A stretch of 64,000 nucleotides of DNA from the NCBI GenBank assembly GCA_030644725.1, contig CP130629.1, positions 496,001 to 560,000 on the forward strand, given 5' to 3'. Under the pieces are notes generated by a model. It had not been told where the DNA came from. It searched no databases and was given only the letters and a program-made list of their open reading frames with translations. Every line of letters begins with the position of its first letter. Position 1 is the stretch's first letter. The position numbers were made by a program, and so were the translations under genes. Shown in pieces: positions 63,775 to 64,000 of the stretch. The stretch is from Candidatus Electrothrix communis. Lineage in GTDB: Bacteria; Desulfobacterota; Desulfobulbia; Desulfobulbales; Desulfobulbaceae.

Positions 63775-64000
63775 TTAGTTGGCGTAGCCAGCGTCGTATT
63801 CTTTTGCACGCTCAAGCCGTAATTTCTTGTCAGCATCGTTTTCCTGCCCGATGGACCATTTATGGTTCTCGCTATTCTTTACTTCTTCGAGCATTTTTGC
63901 AAGCTCACCAGCCAGTTTCTGGGCATCTTTGTTCTCACTATGCTTGCCCGCTTCAATGACTTCTTCCAGTTCCGGGATGTACTTGCCGTACCAGTGCTTG
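63775..64000 (-). CDS. 3' end of an unidentified gene, cut by window edge
   Basis: An open minus-strand frame enters at the window end and stops at TAA 63775-63777. The 74 visible residues are charged and helical (IPELEEVIEAGKHSENK, AGELAKMLEEVKNSEN, then WSIGQENDADKKLRLERAKEYDAGYAN). There is no cysteine, membrane segment or known motif. The strong terminator at 63671-63707 fits as its end. I cannot name the family from this fragment. Confidence 0.6.
   Translation of the reverse strand, partial: KHWYGKYIPELEEVIEAGKHSENKDAQKLAGELAKMLEEVKNSENHKWSIGQENDADKKLRLERAKEYDAGYAN

Overview
The window looks like chromosome from a Gram-negative, anaerobic, sulfate-reducer-like deltaproteobacterium (Desulfobacterota). 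Supporting signs are the outer-membrane Mla lipid-transport operon, a CooC-type nickel-insertion ATPase, a stand-alone molybdopterin oxidoreductase, a TRAP transporter, PATAN/Roadblock signalling and a sigma-54-like promoter. The many AAA/PD-(D/E)XK and Uma2-type genes and the intergenic repeats fit Desulfobulbales, possibly cable-bacterium relatives; that placement is inference from gene content only.

Layout. 1-7.2 kb (+): two-component kinases, an S4 RNA-binding protein, purB, a DUF4911 protein, a small c-type cytochrome, a coiled-coil protein and a 23-residue tandem-repeat protein. 7.3-16.5 kb (-): glnS, then an accessory region with a 3-TM protein, two frameshifted remnants, a Septu-like ATPase/HNH pair and an AAA-ATPase-like/PD-(D/E)XK protein, then a DUF445 membrane protein. 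17-22.4 kb (+): CooC-like ATPase, ftsE-ftsX-envC and a CtpA protease. 22.4-33 kb (+): the classical translation/RNA cluster, led by tRNA-Gly(CCC): rimP, nusA, ylxR, infB, rbfA, nrnA, truB, rpsO, pnp. 33.1-36.1 kb: a REC-PATAN-Roadblock regulator (-) and serA (+). 36.4-38.1 kb: an orphan type I-C-like CRISPR array (23 repeats) with an AT-rich leader on its left and no cas genes in the window. 38.2-45.5 kb (+): small membrane protein, voltage-gated K+ channel with a zinc ribbon, aconitase, a candidate sigma-54 small RNA/attenuator, molybdopterin oxidoreductase and an exopolysaccharide-type sugar transferase. 45.6-50.7 kb (+): mlaE-F-D-A-C with two extra envelope genes. 50.9-58.7 kb (-): hslUV, an SH3 protein, an MFS transporter, an MltF-like lytic transglycosylase and TRAP permeases. 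59.4-63.6 kb (+): ftsH, folP and a TRAP-binding protein; the 3' end of an unidentified minus-strand gene closes the window.

Most genes are housekeeping. Envelope maintenance is well represented: FtsEX-EnvC and CtpA for peptidoglycan remodelling, Mla for outer-membrane lipid asymmetry, MltF-like, FtsH and HslUV for turnover. The accessory signals lie in the 9-15 kb defence-type region, in the CRISPR array (whose spacers suggest repeated acquisition from a 16-nt tandem repeat), in at least two families of intergenic repeats and in the short sigma-54 transcript ahead of the molybdoenzyme gene.
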